A DNA stretch of 7,593 bases from an uncultured Collinsella sp. Its GTDB lineage: Bacteria > Actinomycetota > Coriobacteriia > Coriobacteriales > Coriobacteriaceae. Positions 6,118-7,593 of the stretch are shown piece after piece; within the stretch, counting starts at the first letter, position 1; every line of letters begins with the position of its first letter. The translations under genes were made by a program, and so were the position numbers. Below the pieces are notes generated by a model, which worked only from the letters and a program-made list of their open reading frames with translations, was not told where the DNA came from and made no database searches. The stretch spans positions 1 through 7,593 of the forward strand of contig CABSMV010000092.1 of assembly GCA_902478935.1 (NCBI GenBank). The letters are read 5' to 3'.

Positions 6118-7327
6118 ACGAACCCCCTTCCAACAAATCAACGACTTTAAGTATACGCCCCAGGCACGCTTCCCAAGAGACCGCCGACGGCTCGAACGTC
6201 GAAGGCGGAGCCGCAAGCGCCTGCGCGATAGCATCTGCCAGTGCGCGCTCAAACAACGGAAGGTCGGCCGACACGGGCGTGTCGACATCCGTCATACGCG
6301 GCGGCGCCACCCACGTCACGGGAGCGCCGGGAAGCATCGCCTCCATCCAGGGACGAACGCCGGGCAAATCGGTCGCCACAACTTTGCAGCCGCACGCGAG
6401 GGCCTCGATCGTCACGAGCGGCAGACCCTCGTAAAACGAAGGCAGCACAAAGACGTCGGAACTGCGGTAGGCGCGCACGAGCCCATCGCTATCCAGGCGC
6501 CCCGCCAGCGTCACCGGCACATCCGAGGCCGCGGCCAAGCGCTCGACACGCGCGTACTCGGCATCGTCCCCGCGACCGCCCACAAGCACCAAGCCAGATG
6601 GGCGGACGTCATCGTCAATCGGCAATGACACGGCTCGAACCAGCGACTCGACGCCCTTTTTAAAGCAAATCTTGCCCACGTACACAAGCGATCCCGGCTG
6701 CCTCGCCACGCTTGCGTCGCGGCAGAAAACGCGATGGTCGTAGCCCGTCCCAATCACGTGGATGCGATCGGCATCGACGCCGCACACCAGGCCAATCTGC
6801 TCAGCCTGCTCAGCATGGAGCGCAAAGACGGCATCGAGCCGACGAACCGCACTTACGATGCGATCGCGCTCGAGCGCATGCGAGCGCAGCTGGCGCAGGT
6901 CGGTCGAATGGCACACGGCAACAACCGGCACGCCCCGGACGCACTCGCGCGCCAATGCGGTCACCAGATACAGGTGATGGCAGAGCACCAGATCGGGCCG
7001 AAACTCAGCCACAGCCCGATTGATAGCAGCAGCAAATGCCCGCTCAAATGCCTTGAGCATCGAAGGCGTCAGGTCACGATAGCGCGTGGAGGGATAGGGC
7101 ATGACATCGGACATACCGCAGATGGGAAACGGCAGCTCGGGCGACTCGAACGGTACGGCAAACACGGCAGCACGCCGGTCCAGCTCGCCTTGGGTATCAC
7201 CCGGTGCCGCGCCGCAAAGCACGACGGCGCAATGCCCCGTCTCAATCTGCTCGCGCACGAGCGCGGCAAGGTAGGTGCCGCTGCCGGTGCTATCTGGTTT
7301 TTGTGCCGAGATATTGAGGATGCGCAT
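6110..7327 (-). CDS. GT4-type (GT-B fold) glycosyltransferase
   Basis: A 405-residue retaining-type glycosyltransferase that should move a sugar from a nucleotide-sugar donor to an unknown acceptor. The N-terminal Rossmann half starts RILNISAQKPDSTGSGTYLA, with the glycine-rich loop at 15-17. The C-terminal half starts near LVYVGKICFKKGVESL (214-229), which supplies a lysine pair near the donor phosphates, and continues with VTLAGRL (272-278). The GT4 EX7E signature spans E300-E308 (YEGLPLVTIEAL). No signal peptide or membrane helix is evident. It starts 14 nt after the activase stop, and its own stop overlaps the selD start (ATGGCTAA, 6110-6117), so its expression is coupled to selD. An ordinary surface-glycan role is the conservative reading. 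A selenosugar role, by analogy with glycosyltransferase SenB beside a SelD homologue in selenoneine clusters, is a speculation based on position alone. Confidence 0.9.
   Translation of the reverse strand: MRILNISAQKPDSTGSGTYLAALVREQIETGHCAVVLCGAAPGDTQGELDRRAAVFAVPFESPELPFPICGMSDVMPYPSTRYRDLTPSMLKAFERAFAAAINRAVAEFRPDLVLCHHLYLVTALARECVRGVPVVAVCHSTDLRQLRSHALERDRIVSAVRRLDAVFALHAEQAEQIGLVCGVDADRIHVIGTGYDHRVFCRDASVARQPGSLVYVGKICFKKGVESLVRAVSLPIDDDVRPSGLVLVGGRGDDAEYARVERLAAASDVPVTLAGRLDSDGLVRAYRSSDVFVLPSFYEGLPLVTIEALACGCKVVATDLPGVRPWMEAMLPGAPVTWVAPPRMTDVDTPVSADLPLFERALADAIAQALAAPPSTFEPSAVSWEACLGRILKVVDLLEGGSYG
6123..6131 (-). promoter_or_regulatory. Ribosome binding site that fixes the selD start
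   Basis: GGAAGGGGG on the minus strand, with a 5-nt spacer to the ATG at 6117, inside the last codons of the glycosyltransferase gene. It supports initiation upstream of the UGA codon and hence the selenoprotein reading. Confidence 0.85.
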
Positions 7328-7341
7328 GTCGCGGTACGCCC

Positions 7342-7571
7342 CTAGGCCAAGACGGCGGCGCGAATCGCCGCGCCGATGGCACCTGCAAAGCGGGCCTGGG
7401 GCGAGGTGGTCACCGGGGACCCCAGTAACTCGCCCAACCGCTCCACCACGAAGGTGTTCTCACACAAACCACCGGTCAGGTAGTACGGGGCGCCCGCGGC
7501 CTGCCCGGCCATGGTCGCCACGCGCGAGACCACGCTGTCGATCACGCCACGCGCAATGTTCTCGCGCGTGG
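7342..7571 (-). CDS. CoA-substrate dehydratase activase (BadF/YjiL type), C-terminal end only
   Basis: The last 75 residues of a longer protein; the N-terminal part is cut off by the contig end. The fragment shows the C-terminal pattern of the ASKHA-fold ATPases that activate 2-hydroxyacyl-CoA dehydratases: IARGVIDSVVSRVATMA, the adenosine-site TGG followed by ENTFVVERLGELLG, then GAIGAAIRAA, as in the TGGVAKN...LE..LG....GALGAA pattern. Full-length members are about 250 residues or more and carry a [4Fe-4S]-binding GC motif, which cannot be seen here. A GTG at 7545 is an internal codon and not the start. The gene is 14 nt from the glycosyltransferase, so it probably belongs to the same transcript; whether its function is tied to selenium is unknown. 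Confidence 0.75.
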
Positions 7572-7593
7572 CTGTCTCTTATACACATCTGAC
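7572..7593. other. Nextera/Tn5 mosaic-end adapter at right contig edge
   Basis: The final 22 bases are the 19-bp Tn5 mosaic end (CTGTCTCTTATACACATCT) followed by GAC, the first bases of the reverse complement of the Nextera Read 1 adapter. This is library sequence left by incomplete trimming and not a genomic transposon end. It fuses onto the activase reading frame and would corrupt any partial protein call. Confidence 0.97.

Noticed and set aside
7572..7593. End of a Tn5-like transposon
   Set aside because: The mosaic end is followed by Nextera adapter bases, not by transposon sequence, and the matching residue at the opposite contig edge fits library construction.

Overview
The window looks like one short assembled contig from a high-GC anaerobic gut actinobacterium, most likely a Coriobacteriia member such as Collinsella. 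That assignment is inferred from GC-rich codon use, protein flavour and tRNAs with encoded CCA, and has not been checked against a database. Both ends carry Nextera/Tn5 adapter residue (1-8 and 7572-7593), so the outermost genes are cut by the assembly and not by biology. Every real gene lies on the minus strand.

Right to left, in transcription order, the main block (7571 to 2973) is a tight six-gene run: the C-terminal end of a BadF/YjiL-type CoA-dehydratase activase, a GT4-type glycosyltransferase, selD, yedF, a DUF3343 protein and an EF2568-type cysteine desulfurase, closed by a strong intrinsic terminator (2925-2958). The last four genes form a recognised selenium-handling set. The desulfurase can release selenium or sulfur from (seleno)cysteine. 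YedF and the DUF3343 protein are suspected carriers. SelD makes selenophosphate. The glycosyltransferase overlaps selD by 8 nt.

The most important observation is that selD is itself a selenoprotein gene. Its true start is at 6117, and codon 17 is an in-frame TGA (6067-6069) exactly where E. coli SelD has catalytic Cys17. It is followed 25 nt later by an 8-bp hairpin (6023-6041) with a GGUC apical motif like the E. coli fdhF SECIS. A standard gene caller would truncate the protein and lose the active site.

Downstream of the terminator lies brnQ (2905-1547), a branched-chain amino acid carrier. It is followed by a promoter and two tRNA genes, tRNA-Pro(UGG) and tRNA-Gly(UCC), ending at a hairpin terminator (1251-1286). 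Next comes an intergenic stretch with a perfect 21-bp inverted repeat (1151-1217). The left edge holds a lower-GC gene (965 to 9, C-terminus missing) encoding an AbiEi-like protein with a PD-(D/E)XK/DUF559-like C-terminal region. It is easily missed because its stop codon lies off the contig.
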